A stretch of DNA of 64,000 nucleotides, from the NCBI GenBank assembly GCA_951812805.1, contig CATOSZ010000001.1, positions 372,001 through 436,000 of the forward strand, written 5' to 3'. The DNA comes from an uncultured Alphaproteobacteria bacterium (lineage in GTDB: Bacteria > Pseudomonadota > Alphaproteobacteria > GCA-2731375). Each line of letters starts with the position of its first letter. The first letter of the stretch is position 1. The translations under genes and the position numbers were made by a program. Under the pieces are notes generated by a model. That model had not been told where the DNA came from and ran no database searches. It saw only the letters and a list, made by a program, of their open reading frames with translations. Shown in pieces: positions 1-8,775 of the stretch.

Positions 1-1
1 G

Positions 2-127
2 CCGGTGATCATGGGCGCGCTGATGGACGTCGGCGTCTCGGTCGAGACGATCTGCGCCCTCTTCGCCCTGTTCTGTATCGGGGCGACGATCTCGATGCTG
101 TTCGGCCTGCGCGCGTTGCCGCGTTAG
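2..127 (+). CDS. C-terminal fragment of a membrane transporter, probably MFS
   Basis: The reading frame is already open at the window edge and ends at TAG 125-127, giving the last 41 residues of a protein. They form one strongly hydrophobic helix (rich in Ala, Leu, Phe, Ile) ending in a short Leu-Arg-Ala-Leu-Pro-Arg tail. This looks like the last membrane helix of a 12-helix transporter such as the major facilitator superfamily. The family is a guess from this helix alone, and the rest lies outside the window. The stop abuts the stop of the convergent amidohydrolase gene with no spacer. Confidence 0.5.
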   Translation, partial: PVIMGALMDVGVSVETICALFALFCIGATISMLFGLRALPR

Positions 128-1816
128 CTAAGCGGCGAACTCGCGCAGGACCTGGCCGGGGCCGTTGCCGGCGGCGACATAGTCCGTGCCGTCGAAGACC
201 TCGGTGCCGTTGACCCAGACGCCGTGCACGCCGGTCGGCTGGCGGATGGTGCGCGGGCCGCCGCCCGGCAGGTCCGAGATCCGGCTCGGCTGGCTGACGC
301 CCACGGTCGCGGGATCGAACAGCAGCATGTCGGCACACGAGCCCGGCACCAGGCGACCGCGGTTCGCTATGCCGTAGAGGTCGGCGGGGTGGCTGGTCAG
401 GCGGCGCACGCCCTCCGCCATCGTGAAGTGGCCGAGTTCGCGCACCCAATGGGCCAGGAAGTGCAGGCCGAAGCCGGCATCGCACATGTAGATCAGGTGC
501 GCGCCTGCGTCGGACAGGCTGATGACGCCCGACTCGTGCTTCAATAACCGGCCGACGCCCTCATCCCCGACGTTCAGGAACTTGCCGAGGAAATAGGTCC
601 CGAGATCCTCTTCCAGCGCCAGATCCAGCATGGTGTCGAGGGGGTCGGTGCCGCGTTTCGCCGCCAGCTCGGCGATCGTCATGTTTTGCAGCGGCTCATT
701 TTCCGCTTTGGCGACGGCGGCGATGAAGACCTGGTCCCAGTTGCCCTTGAAGATCGTGCCGACCACCGGGTTCTCCAGGTCCTTGCGGAAGCGGGCGCGG
801 AACTCGGGGTCGCGGTAGACCGGCAGCAACTCGTCCGGACCATAGGCCTTGATCGCCGAGAACGTCGCGTGGCTGTGGAAGGGATAGGCGTTCGCCATGG
901 TGAAGTCGAAGCTGAGCGGCTGGCAGGGGATCTGGATGTAAAACGGGTTGCCGCGTGTGCGGGCTTCGGCGCAGGCCTCGAACCATTGGATCGAGCGGTC
1001 CGGTTCGCTGGCGCTGTACATGGCGGCGCCGGTGGTGAGGAACATCGGCCGGCCGTTTCGCGCCACGATCGGCTCCAGCGCCTCGACCGTGCCGCGCCCG
1101 CCGGCGGCGATCTGGCAGATGCCGCGGCCCGCGGCGCCCAGGGAATCGGCGAGGCGGCCGAACTCCTCCACACTAGCGATGGTGGACGGCATGGGGATGC
1201 CGCCATAGCCCGAATGGTTGATCGAGAAGGAGGAGGCGAAGCCGACCGCGCCGTCCGCGAGGGCCCGGTCGATCAGGCCTCGCATCTCCGCCATTTCATC
1301 CTCGCTCGGTGTTTCACGGGTCCAGGCCTCGTCGCGCATGACGGCGGTGCGCACGGCGGAATGCCCGGCCAGCACGGCGAGGTTGGGTGCCGGCTTCAGG
1401 GCCGCCAGCACGTCGAGATACTCGGCGAAGGTCTCGAAGCGCCAGTTGGTGCCGACGCGGAGCGCATCGAGATCCATCCCCTCGACGACGGAAAGGTTGC
1501 GCAGGATGGTATCGCGAATGTCGGGCGGGCTCGGCACGATGCCGAAGCCGCAGTTGCCCATGACGCAGGTCGTCACACCGAGGGAGGGGGAGGGCGAGCA
1601 GGTCGGATCCCAGGTCACCTGGGCGTCGTAGTGGGTGTGCAGGTCGACGATGCCCGGCATCAAGGTCAGGCCGCCGGCATCGACCTCGCGCCGTGCTTCG
1701 GGCGCCTCTCGGCCGATCCCCGCGACCTTGCCATCCTGGATCCAGAGGTTGCCATGGACCGGCGCCGAGCCCAGTCCGTCGTGAATCTCGGCGTTGCGAA
1801 TGATCAGGTCGTACAT
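128..1816 (-). CDS. N-acyl-D-amino-acid deacylase family amidohydrolase
   Basis: This 562-residue protein belongs to the D-aminoacylase branch of the amidohydrolase superfamily, zinc enzymes that hydrolyse N-acyl-D-amino acids or related amides. It has the N-terminal amidohydrolase strand region, the metal-binding HTHYDAQ motif (His60, His62) and the GNCGFG motif at about residues 87-92. The C-terminal part carries the usual closing beta domain with GSCADMLLFDP. The length fits the subfamily. A Shine-Dalgarno-like GGAGG lies just before the ATG. The actual substrate cannot be read from sequence; many relatives are annotated as D-aminoacylases without assay. The gene is monocistronic and convergent with the transporter on its left. 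Confidence 0.85.
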   Translation of the reverse strand: MYDLIIRNAEIHDGLGSAPVHGNLWIQDGKVAGIGREAPEARREVDAGGLTLMPGIVDLHTHYDAQVTWDPTCSPSPSLGVTTCVMGNCGFGIVPSPPDIRDTILRNLSVVEGMDLDALRVGTNWRFETFAEYLDVLAALKPAPNLAVLAGHSAVRTAVMRDEAWTRETPSEDEMAEMRGLIDRALADGAVGFASSFSINHSGYGGIPMPSTIASVEEFGRLADSLGAAGRGICQIAAGGRGTVEALEPIVARNGRPMFLTTGAAMYSASEPDRSIQWFEACAEARTRGNPFYIQIPCQPLSFDFTMANAYPFHSHATFSAIKAYGPDELLPVYRDPEFRARFRKDLENPVVGTIFKGNWDQVFIAAVAKAENEPLQNMTIAELAAKRGTDPLDTMLDLALEEDLGTYFLGKFLNVGDEGVGRLLKHESGVISLSDAGAHLIYMCDAGFGLHFLAHWVRELGHFTMAEGVRRLTSHPADLYGIANRGRLVPGSCADMLLFDPATVGVSQPSRISDLPGGGPRTIRQPTGVHGVWVNGTEVFDGTDYVAAGNGPGQVLREFAA

Positions 1817-1967
1817 CGGGGAGCCTCCGGGCCGTGTCGTCGATCGGGAGCACCGATGGTAGTCCGCGGCCCGTCACCTGTCGATGTGGTGTCGCCGCTT
1901 AAGCCTTCCCTAACCATGTGTCGCCAACATGGCGCCGGCGGCGGGCGCGACAGGAGGAGCGATAGCA

Positions 1968-3032
1968 ATGCACAGTCTGGAGCTGGAAGACGTTACGGGC
2001 GAGGTGCTGACGGATTTCGCCGATGACGCGGCGCGGTTGCCGGAATTGGTCGAGACGCCGGGCTTCGCGGCGGCCGAAGCCTATTTCTCGGATTATCCCG
2101 AGCGCGTCCTGGCCTCGCCCCGGGTCCGCGCCTTCATGTATCAGCTGGTGCGCGCCTGGCGGCCGCGGCTGATGGTGGAGATCGGCACCTATTTTGCCGG
2201 CACGACCGAGATCGCCGCCCGCGCGCTCTGGGCCAATGGCGACGGCGGCCGGTTGGTCACCACGGATCCCTATGGCGGCCACCGGGTGCCCGGCATCCTC
2301 GCCGCCTGGCCCGAGGCGTTGCAGGAGCACGTCGTCTTCACCGACAAGACCTCAATGGATTTCTATATCGAGTTTGGCCAGCACAACCCGCTGCTCGACC
2401 TTTCGTTCATCGACGGCAATCATGCCTACGAATTCGCCTTCTACGACCTGATCACGCTCGGCCGATGGACCCGGCCGGGAGGGCTGGTCGTGCTGGACGA
2501 CTGCGATCAGCCCGGCGTGTTCTGGGCCGCCAAGCATTTCCTCGAGCTCAATCCCGGTTGGCGCGAGATCGGCGGCGCCTTCGATTCTTTCGACCCCGCC
2601 CGCCCGTTCGAGACCATGCGGTCCTCCGTGCCCGGAGTCGGCTACCTGATCCTGCAGGCGCCCGAATGCTTCGAGATCACCGCCACGCCCGTGAGCTTCA
2701 CCTACTCCCGGTTCCGCCAGCGCGGCATCAGCGGCTTTCGCGTTCACCCGACGGCGGGAAGCGGCATGGGCGAGCTGCACGCCAAGATTTTCCTCCGTTC
2801 CTTCCCCGACGACGAAAGTCAGGGCAAGCCGCAGCAGCTGGTCACCACCTATTCGGCGCCCATCGCCTCGGCGGGCTGGGAGGAGACGGTGACCCTGGCC
2901 GAGCCCTTCCGCACCGATCTCGACACCTGGACGACGACGCGGGAGGCGGAACTCGCCTTCGCCTGGTATCCCACGACCGACGGCGCGCCGTTGACCTTGG
3001 CGCAACGCCCGGAACTGATCGTCACGGACTGA
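1968..3032 (+). CDS. Class I SAM-dependent methyltransferase
   Basis: This 354-residue cytosolic protein has a Rossmann methyltransferase core. MVEIGTYFAG near residues 70-80 is the SAM-binding motif I. FIDGNHAYEF near residue 150 and PGGLVVLDDCD near 175 correspond to later core strands of the Methyltransf_24 type. A beta-rich C-terminal region of about 150 residues follows and is not recognised. The start is the ATG at 1968 because AGGAGG sits at 1952-1957; an in-frame ATG at 1929 lacks a ribosome site. The substrate is unknown. Its 3' end overlaps the convergent ceramidase-like gene by 11 bases. Confidence 0.75.
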   Translation: MHSLELEDVTGEVLTDFADDAARLPELVETPGFAAAEAYFSDYPERVLASPRVRAFMYQLVRAWRPRLMVEIGTYFAGTTEIAARALWANGDGGRLVTTDPYGGHRVPGILAAWPEALQEHVVFTDKTSMDFYIEFGQHNPLLDLSFIDGNHAYEFAFYDLITLGRWTRPGGLVVLDDCDQPGVFWAAKHFLELNPGWREIGGAFDSFDPARPFETMRSSVPGVGYLILQAPECFEITATPVSFTYSRFRQRGISGFRVHPTAGSGMGELHAKIFLRSFPDDESQGKPQQLVTTYSAPIASAGWEETVTLAEPFRTDLDTWTTTREAELAFAWYPTTDGAPLTLAQRPELIVTD

Positions 3033-3834
3033 GGTCGTCCGATCCGCGCGCGCGCCGGGCCAGCATATGCGCCAGCGCGCCGCCGGCCGCCGCGGCCAGC
3101 AGGTGTTTTATCGAGTGGCCGCTGATCGTCTCGCCGAGGGCGGCGTAGATCTGGTGGTCGAGCTTTTCCGTGACGAAGGCCGCGGCATAGAAGCCGGCGG
3201 CCCATGCCAGCCCTTTTGCCTGGGGGCGGCGGGCCGGAAACAGCACCATAATCACGACCAAGAGTAGCGCCGGCAGGATCTGCACCGCGAGATAGATCCA
3301 GAGGTTGCCGGCGCCGGCCGCTTCGGTGAAGGTCCAGATGGTGGTGAGGATGACGCCGAAGGCGACGGCGTTCGGCAGCAACCACCTGGCGGTCGAGGCG
3401 GGGCCGCGCTCGGTCACGATGGCCGCGAAGAGGGCGAGGAACGCGATCGCCATCGCCAGCCGATCCCAATAGAGCGTCGCCGTCGTCGGATCGGCGTGAT
3501 AGTAGGCCGAGCCGGCGGCGACCAGGATCAGGCCGACGAAGAAGACCCGCCAGGGCAGCGCCTCCCAGCCGTCCTCGAACAGGCGCCGGCCGCGCGCGCC
3601 GAAGACGACGGCCAGGCCCGTCAGGCCCGCCAGCGCGAAACCGAGGTTCGAGACCACGTCGCCGAAGCGGGCAAGCCCCCACACGACCCGCGTGTCGGCG
3701 AAGGCGTGGTAGCCGAGCGGTTGCGGGAAGGGCGGCGCCAGCATCAGAAAGATGATGGCGAAGCCGGCGACGCCCACCAGGATCTGCCCGCGCGCCTTGG
3801 GCGAGAGGGCGCGCGCGGCGGCGAGAAACGCCAT
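3022..3834 (-). CDS. Ceramidase-like CREST-superfamily membrane hydrolase
   Basis: This 270-residue integral membrane protein has about seven hydrophobic helices. Its polar residues match the CREST metal-dependent hydrolase pattern (alkaline ceramidase, PAQR, Per1): Ser109 and His113 in GSAYYH, Asp124 in YWDRL, and a C-terminal HxxxH in GHSIKH. Known members hydrolyse amide bonds in ceramides or related lipids using a zinc ion inside the membrane. The bacterial substrate is not known. The gene lies three bases downstream of the arylformamidase-like gene on the same strand, so the two are probably co-transcribed. Confidence 0.7.
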   Translation of the reverse strand: MAFLAAARALSPKARGQILVGVAGFAIIFLMLAPPFPQPLGYHAFADTRVVWGLARFGDVVSNLGFALAGLTGLAVVFGARGRRLFEDGWEALPWRVFFVGLILVAAGSAYYHADPTTATLYWDRLAMAIAFLALFAAIVTERGPASTARWLLPNAVAFGVILTTIWTFTEAAGAGNLWIYLAVQILPALLLVVIMVLFPARRPQAKGLAWAAGFYAAAFVTEKLDHQIYAALGETISGHSIKHLLAAAAGGALAHMLARRARGSDDLSP

Positions 3835-3837
3835 CTC

Positions 3838-4707
3838 TCAGCCGAGGCCCATCTGCGCCAGCATGGCCCGGGCGAGGGGACTTTCCACCTCGCCCATCGA
3901 GGCGGTGACGGTGAAGTGATCCAGGCCGTCGGGTTCCAGATAGGTGACGGCGAAGCCGTGCGCCCGGCAGAGCTCGGCATAGTCGCGCGACATCTGCACC
4001 CAGCTTTCCGTTTCCGCCCCGCCGACGGCGACGACCACGGGATAGTCGCCGCGCGGCGGGTTCTCCATCGGATTGACGGCGCCGACGTCCGCGGGCGCAA
4101 GACGGATTTGCTCGTTGACCGAGATGTGCGGCACCGGGCTCACGTCGTGCACGCCGGTAATCGGCACCGCGCCCTTGATCAGGTCCGCCGGCAGTCCCTC
4201 GGCCGCCCAATCATGCGCCATCGCCATCGCGGTGATATGCCCGCCGGCGGAACTGCCGGAGAGGAAGAGTTTGTCGGCATCGCCGTTGAAGCCGGCGATA
4301 TTGGCATGGGTCCAGGCGATGGCCCGCCGGGTCTGGGCCAGCAGTTCGGCCAGCGTCACGTCGGGGCAGAGGTCGTAGTTCGGCAACACGACACAGGCGC
4401 CGGCGTCGAGAAAGGGTTCCGCGACGAAGGCGACATCGGCCTTATCGCCGCCGCGCCAATAGCCGCCGTGGAAATAGACCTGCACCGGCGCCCCCGGTGC
4501 CGCGGCGGGAAAGACGTCGAGGGTTTCCTTCGGCCCGGGGCCGAAGCGGATGTCGAGTTCGCAGGCATAGCGGGCCCGCGTCGTTTCAGACTGGACCGCC
4601 CGGGTCGAGATCTTCTCGCCGTGATCGGGCACCGCGACCCGGGGGTTGTACTGACGCTCGCGCTCTTGCGGCGTGAAATCCAGATTGGCCATTCGATCCT
4701 CGCTCAT
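3838..4707 (-). CDS. Alpha/beta hydrolase, arylformamidase/esterase-like
   Basis: This 289-residue cytosolic alpha/beta hydrolase shows the oxyanion motif FHGGYWRGGDK near residue 100, the nucleophile elbow GSSAGGH near residue 140 and a C-terminal GLDHF that supplies the histidine. This combination is characteristic of kynurenine formamidase (arylformamidase)-like and hormone-sensitive-lipase-like esterases. No tryptophan-degradation genes are nearby, so the kynurenine role is only a family association. It is the first gene of a two-gene unit with the downstream ceramidase-like protein. An alternative ATG five codons in is possible. Confidence 0.75.
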   Translation of the reverse strand: MSEDRMANLDFTPQERERQYNPRVAVPDHGEKISTRAVQSETTRARYACELDIRFGPGPKETLDVFPAAAPGAPVQVYFHGGYWRGGDKADVAFVAEPFLDAGACVVLPNYDLCPDVTLAELLAQTRRAIAWTHANIAGFNGDADKLFLSGSSAGGHITAMAMAHDWAAEGLPADLIKGAVPITGVHDVSPVPHISVNEQIRLAPADVGAVNPMENPPRGDYPVVVAVGGAETESWVQMSRDYAELCRAHGFAVTYLEPDGLDHFTVTASMGEVESPLARAMLAQMGLG

Positions 4708-4820
4708 TCAGCTGTTCGCGGGGGAATCTAGCAGGCGCCGGGCCCGGCGGGAACGTTCCCTCGGTACGGCAAATGGGCTAAATCTCGAATGGACATTCAG
4801 ATCGGTAAGGAGGGGGACGC

Positions 4821-5687
4821 ATGGTCCAGGTCGACGAAGCGAAACTGCGCGAGCATATCGGTACCAAGATCACCGCCGAGGACGTGGTGACCGCCTATCC
4901 GGTCCGCGCCCTGGCGGCGACGCTCGGTCGCGACGAGGGTACCCCCGGCGAGGGCAGCGAAGTCCCGCCCGGCTGGCACGGCCTCTATTTCCTCAACACC
5001 GACGGGCCGGAGAGCTTAGGGCCGGATGGGCTCGCCGTCAGCGCGGGCGTGCTGCCGCCGATGCCGTTCCCCCGTCGGATGTTTGCGGGCGAGCGCGTGC
5101 GCTTTCACCGGCCGCTCAAGGTCGGCGACAAGCTGACGCGGGAGACGGAACTGCTCGACATCACCATCAAGCAGGGCCGCACCGGCACGCTCGGCTTCAC
5201 CAACCAGATCCATCGCATCTACGGCCCGGACGGCCTGGCGGTCGAGGAGGAACGCGACGGCGTCTTCCGCGAGGAGGTGCCGGCGGGCGCCGGCAACCCG
5301 TCGACCAGGCGGGAAGAGCCGCCGGCCGGCCTGCCGTGGCGGCGGGAAGTGACGATGGATACGGTGACGCTGTTCCGGTTTTCCGCCCTGACCTTCAACG
5401 GGCACCGCATTCATTACGATCGTACCCACGCGATGGAGGTCGAGGGCTATCCGGGCCTGGTCGTGCATGGCCCGCTTTCTTCCACGCTGCTGCACGACTT
5501 CGCTCGCGACCACAATCCGGGGCGGCGCTTCGCCGGGTTTCACATGCGGGCCCGGGCGCCGTTGTTCGATATCGCACCCTTCACGCTGCAGGGACGTCCG
5601 AACGAGGCGGGGGACGGCTGTGATCTCTGGGCGGTCACGGCGGACGGCACCGTGGCGATGAGCGCCGGCGTGAGCTTCGCCGACTAA
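4821..5687 (+). CDS. MaoC/FAS1-type dehydratase (mesaconyl-CoA hydratase-like)
   Basis: This 288-residue protein looks like a double hot-dog hydratase. The N-terminal half matches the FAS1-like dehydratase domain (MPFPRRMFAGERVRFHRPLKVGD). The C-terminal half has the MaoC-type hydratase segment FNGHRIHYDRTHA followed by GYPGLVVHGPL, where the Asp and His of HYDRxHA are the catalytic pair. Relatives hydrate mesaconyl-C4-CoA or act as 3-hydroxyacyl-thioester dehydratases. The length fits the mesaconyl-CoA hydratase-like group. A GGAGG-like site precedes the ATG. It stands alone on the plus strand and overlaps the convergent ctaA stop by four bases. Confidence 0.75.
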   Translation: MVQVDEAKLREHIGTKITAEDVVTAYPVRALAATLGRDEGTPGEGSEVPPGWHGLYFLNTDGPESLGPDGLAVSAGVLPPMPFPRRMFAGERVRFHRPLKVGDKLTRETELLDITIKQGRTGTLGFTNQIHRIYGPDGLAVEEERDGVFREEVPAGAGNPSTRREEPPAGLPWRREVTMDTVTLFRFSALTFNGHRIHYDRTHAMEVEGYPGLVVHGPLSSTLLHDFARDHNPGRRFAGFHMRARAPLFDIAPFTLQGRPNEAGDGCDLWAVTADGTVAMSAGVSFAD

Positions 5688-6739
5688 CCGCCTTCGCGGG
5701 GCCGGGTCATCCGTTCGTAGGCCAGGACCCAGGCGGTCAGCAGGACGAGGGCGCCGCCCTGGTGCAGCACGCCGAGAGAGGTTGGCACCACCAGCAGCAG
5801 CGTCGCCACGCCGAGCGCGAACTGCCCCGCCACGGCGATCAGAAGGAAGAGGCCGGCGGTGCGTGCCGGGCCGTCCCGGCGCAGGCAGGGAAGCGCATAG
5901 GCCAGCACCGCCAGCACCGTGACGACGGCGCCCAGGCGATGGTCGAACTGCACCGTCGTGGTGTTTTCGAAGGCGTTCAGCCACAGCGGTTCGAGCGCCA
6001 GGAGTTCCGTCGGGAACCAGACGCCGTTCATCGTCGGGAACGTATTGTAGTGCCGCCCGGCATCGAGCCCGGCGACCAAAGCACCGGAGAGGGCCTGCCC
6101 CAGCACCACCGCACCGACCGCCAACCCGCCGAGGCCGGCACGGTGCGGCGTGAAGACCGCTCGTCCGTCGTCCCCCCGCACGCCGAACGCCAACCAGAGC
6201 ACGAGGACGAAGAGCAGCAGGGCGAGGCCGAGATGCACGGCGAGGCGGTATTGCGAGACGTCGGGGTCGTCGACCAGGCCGCTTTTCACCATCCACCAGC
6301 CGACCAGGCCCTGCAGGCCGCCGAGGACGAACACCACGCCGAGACGCCAGGCCAGTCCCGACGACAGCCGGCGTCGAAAAAGAAACCAGAGGAAGGGCAG
6401 CAGGAAGGCCAGGCCGATGACCCGGCCGAGCAGGCGGTGGGCATACTCGAACCAGAAGATCGCCTTGAACTCCGCAAGGCTCATGCCGTGGTTGATCTGC
6501 TGGTATTCCGGGTAGGCTTGATATTGGGCAAACACCGCCTGCCAGGTCGCCGTGTCGAGCGGCGGGACGATCCCCATGAGCGGGCGCCAATCGACCATCG
6601 AGAGGCCGGATTGCGTAAGCCGCGTCGCGCCGCCCAACAAGACCATGGCGAAGATCAGCCCGGCGACGACCCAAAGCCACTGGACGACGGCTCTCGACCC
6701 GTCGGATAAAGGTGCGATTAGGGTTGAAGGTGTCGTCAT
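5684..6739 (-). CDS. ctaA: Heme A synthase (COX15/CtaA)
   Basis: This 351-residue inner-membrane protein converts heme O to heme A for aa3-type cytochrome c oxidase. It has eight predicted membrane helices, the N-terminal GGATRLTQSGLSMVDW signature, FEYAHRLLGR with a heme-ligand histidine, and further conserved histidines in QFDHRLGA and LHQGGA. The length fits the alphaproteobacterial type. It lies downstream of tRNA-Pro but is separated from it by a strong terminator, so it probably has its own promoter in the short gap before 6753. Confidence 0.93.
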   Translation of the reverse strand: MTTPSTLIAPLSDGSRAVVQWLWVVAGLIFAMVLLGGATRLTQSGLSMVDWRPLMGIVPPLDTATWQAVFAQYQAYPEYQQINHGMSLAEFKAIFWFEYAHRLLGRVIGLAFLLPFLWFLFRRRLSSGLAWRLGVVFVLGGLQGLVGWWMVKSGLVDDPDVSQYRLAVHLGLALLLFVLVLWLAFGVRGDDGRAVFTPHRAGLGGLAVGAVVLGQALSGALVAGLDAGRHYNTFPTMNGVWFPTELLALEPLWLNAFENTTTVQFDHRLGAVVTVLAVLAYALPCLRRDGPARTAGLFLLIAVAGQFALGVATLLLVVPTSLGVLHQGGALVLLTAWVLAYERMTRPREGG

Positions 6740-6752
6740 AGCTCATTGAAGC

Positions 6753-6783
6753 AAAAAGGGGACTGGCCACAGCCAATCCCCTT
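6753..6783 (-). terminator. Rho-independent terminator after tRNA-Pro
   Basis: On the minus strand, three bases after the encoded CCA of the tRNA, there is a 12-position stem (6756-6767 with 6772-6783, one mismatch) with a four-base loop, followed by five T residues at 6757-6753. This is a textbook intrinsic terminator for the tRNA transcript and any read-through from ihfA-merR. Confidence 0.88.
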
Positions 6784-6785
6784 GA

Positions 6786-6862
6786 TGGTCGGAGCGGCGG
6801 GACTCGAACCCACGACCTCTAGCTCCCCATGCTAGCGCGCTACCAGGCTGCGCCACGCTCCG
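6786..6862 (-). tRNA. tRNA-Pro (anticodon GGG)
   Basis: This is a 77-nt cloverleaf on the minus strand. The acceptor stem pairs CGGAGCG with CGCTCCG, and the CCA end is encoded. The anticodon stem CTAGC/GCTAG encloses the loop ATGGGGA, giving anticodon GGG. The T-loop has GGTTCGAGTCC. It lies downstream of the MerR-family gene, as is common in alphaproteobacteria. Confidence 0.97.
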
Positions 6863-6931
6863 TCGAAACCGCCGCATCCGGCGGCGGGAAGGCCTGCAAT
6901 ATAGTGACCCTGCCCCGGGCGGGCAATGCCG

Positions 6932-7369
6932 TCAGTTGGGCGCGCGCAACATTCTCGCGATCCCAGTGAGATCGGTCAGAATCGTCGTCAACCGTTCCCG
7001 GGTGAGCGGGTCGAGACCGTCCTCCGTCACCGGCTCCTCCACGGGCAGGCCGACGGGACGGCCTTCGCTCGCCGCGCTCACCAGCTCGCGCGCGCCATGC
7101 GCCCGCAGCAGCTTCTGCACGCCCTTGATCGTATAGCCTTCGGTATAGAGGAAATGCTGGATCGCGCGCAGCAGGTCGACATCCTCCGGCCGGTAGTAGC
7201 GACGCCCGCCGCCCCGCTTTAAAGGCTTGATTTGATTGAACTTGCTCTCCCAGAAGCGGAGCACGTGCTGCGGGACGTCCAACTCGCCCGCGACTTCGGA
7301 AATCGTGCGGAAGGCGCCTGCGGACTTGCCGCCGCGCCGGTTGCCGGCACTCTGATTAACATCGGCCAT
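6932..7369 (-). CDS. MerR-family transcriptional regulator
   Basis: This 145-residue DNA-binding protein has an N-terminal MerR-type winged helix-turn-helix (residues about 20-90: [33 protein letters not shown]) and a short C-terminal helical region. It has no obvious metal or ligand site. Genes of this kind sit directly after ihfA in many alphaproteobacteria, and their targets are mostly undefined. It starts 10 bases after ihfA, so the two are co-transcribed. Confidence 0.88.
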   Translation of the reverse strand: MADVNQSAGNRRGGKSAGAFRTISEVAGELDVPQHVLRFWESKFNQIKPLKRGGGRRYYRPEDVDLLRAIQHFLYTEGYTIKGVQKLLRAHGARELVSAASEGRPVGLPVEEPVTEDGLDPLTRERLTTILTDLTGIARMLRAPN

Positions 7370-7379
7370 TCAGCGCCCC

Positions 7380-7688
7380 TCAGCCCCCCTGCGAGAGGGA
7401 TTGATCGACCTGGTCCTTGAGCACATGGCTCGGCCGAAAGACCAGCACCCGGCGGGGGGAAATCGGCACCTCCTCACCGGTCTTCGGGTTGCGTCCCATG
7501 CGGCCGCCCTTGTGCCGGACGACGAAGCTGCCGAAGGAGGAAATCTTCACCGTTTCGCCTTCGACGAGGGAATCGACGATTTCGTCCAACACGGCCTCGA
7601 CCAATTGCGCCGATTCGTTGCGCGACAGTCCCACCTCCTGGTAGACCGCCTCGCTCAACTGCGCGCGCGTGACCGTGTTCCCCTGCAT
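7380..7688 (-). CDS. ihfA: Integration host factor alpha subunit
   Basis: This 102-residue protein of the HU/IHF family bends DNA sharply as a heterodimer with IhfB, in recombination, replication and transcription control. The DNA-binding arm shows [17 protein letters not shown], and [11 protein letters not shown] is the conserved beta segment. The length is right for IhfA. It lies in the conserved run fabH-ihfA-merR. Confidence 0.95.
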   Translation of the reverse strand: MQGNTVTRAQLSEAVYQEVGLSRNESAQLVEAVLDEIVDSLVEGETVKISSFGSFVVRHKGGRMGRNPKTGEEVPISPRRVLVFRPSHVLKDQVDQSLSQGG

Positions 7689-7748
7689 GGCGTGACCCTC
7701 ATCCCGACTTGCGGCGAAGCGTAAAGCGCAAGCCGAAATGCGTCAATG

Positions 7749-7775
7749 TTCAAGGGGATGAAAACATGCCTTGAA
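7749..7775. other. Inverted repeat in the fabH-ihfA spacer
   Basis: TTCAAGG at 7749-7755 and CCTTGAA at 7769-7775 form a perfect 7-bp inverted repeat with a 13-base loop in the 109-bp gap between fabH and ihfA. It has no T-run, so it is not a clear terminator. It may be an operator or mRNA hairpin near an internal ihfA promoter. Confidence 0.3.
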
Positions 7776-7797
7776 GTGGGTTGGCAGGCGTTTTGGG

Positions 7798-8775
7798 CTA
7801 CCAACGGGCGAGCGCGGCGCCCCAGGTGAAGCCGCCGCCCATCGCCTCCATCAGCACCAGGTCACCTTCCTGAATGCGCCCGTCGCCGACCGCTTCCGAA
7901 AGGGCCAAAGGCACCGAAGCGGCGGAGGTGTTGCCGTGTCGATCCACGGTCAGGACGATCTTGTCGGAGGAAAGCCCCAGTTTTCTGGCGGTCGAGTCGA
8001 TGATCCGCTTGTTGGCCTGGTGCGGCACCAGCCAGTCGATGTCGGCGGCCGTCAGGCCGTTTGCGTCCAGGGTCTCGTCGACCACGCGGGCGAGGTTGGT
8101 GACCGCATGGCGGAAGACCTCGCGACCGTTCATGCGCAAATAACCGGTGGTCCGGGTCGAAGACGGGCCGCCATCGACATAGAGCGCATCATGGTGGCGT
8201 CCATCGGCGTGCAAATGCGTCGAAAGGACCCCGCGATTCGCCGCCGCGCCGTTGCTTTTCGCGGCTTCGAGCACCAGGGCGCCGGCGCCGTCGCCGAACA
8301 GTACACAGGTGCCGCGATCCTCCCAGTCGAGGATTCGGGAGAAGGTTTCGGCGCCGATCACCAGGGCCCGCTTCGCCTGTCCCGCCTTGACGAAATTATC
8401 GGCGACGGCGAGGGCATAGATGAAGCCGGAGCACACCGCCTGCACATCGAAAGCCGCACCCTGACGGATGCCCAGGCGGGCCTGCACCACGGTCGCGGTT
8501 GCGGGGAAGGTCTGATCGGGGGTCGAGGTGGCGAGGACGATCAAGTCGATGTCGCCGGCGTCGATACCCGCGGCTTCGAGCGCACGGCCGGCGGCCATGC
8601 AGGCGAGATCGGAGGTCATTTCACCTTCGGCGGCGATGTGGCGCTGGCGGATTCCGGTGCGCTCGACGATCCATTCGTCGCTCGTGTCGACGGACTGGGC
8701 GAGTTCGCTGTTGCTCAAGGCGCGAGAGGGCAGATAGGCGCCGCAGCCGCGGACAAGGCTTCTGATGTCACTCAT
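7798..8775 (-). CDS. fabH: Beta-ketoacyl-ACP synthase III
   Basis: This 325-residue condensing enzyme starts fatty-acid synthesis by joining acetyl-CoA (or another primer) to malonyl-ACP. The active-site Cys is in [11 protein letters not shown], His in [11 protein letters not shown], and Asn in the [10 protein letters not shown] loop; these form the FabH Cys-His-Asn triad. The C-terminal [10 protein letters not shown] glycine loop is present. Its ATG overlaps the plsX stop by four bases, so the genes are translationally coupled. Confidence 0.96.
   Translation of the reverse strand: MSDIRSLVRGCGAYLPSRALSNSELAQSVDTSDEWIVERTGIRQRHIAAEGEMTSDLACMAAGRALEAAGIDAGDIDLIVLATSTPDQTFPATATVVQARLGIRQGAAFDVQAVCSGFIYALAVADNFVKAGQAKRALVIGAETFSRILDWEDRGTCVLFGDGAGALVLEAAKSNGAAANRGVLSTHLHADGRHHDALYVDGGPSSTRTTGYLRMNGREVFRHAVTNLARVVDETLDANGLTAADIDWLVPHQANKRIIDSTARKLGLSSDKIVLTVDRHGNTSAASVPLALSEAVGDGRIQEGDLVLMEAMGGGFTWGAALARW

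Noticed and set aside
686-2026. 446-codon plus-strand frame over the amidohydrolase
   Set aside because: Shadow of the D-aminoacylase gene; no known domain and it runs across that gene's promoter.
4673-5623. Second plus-strand frame over the MaoC-type gene
   Set aside because: Arg/Gly-rich shadow without domains; the 4821 frame has clear hydratase motifs and a ribosome site.
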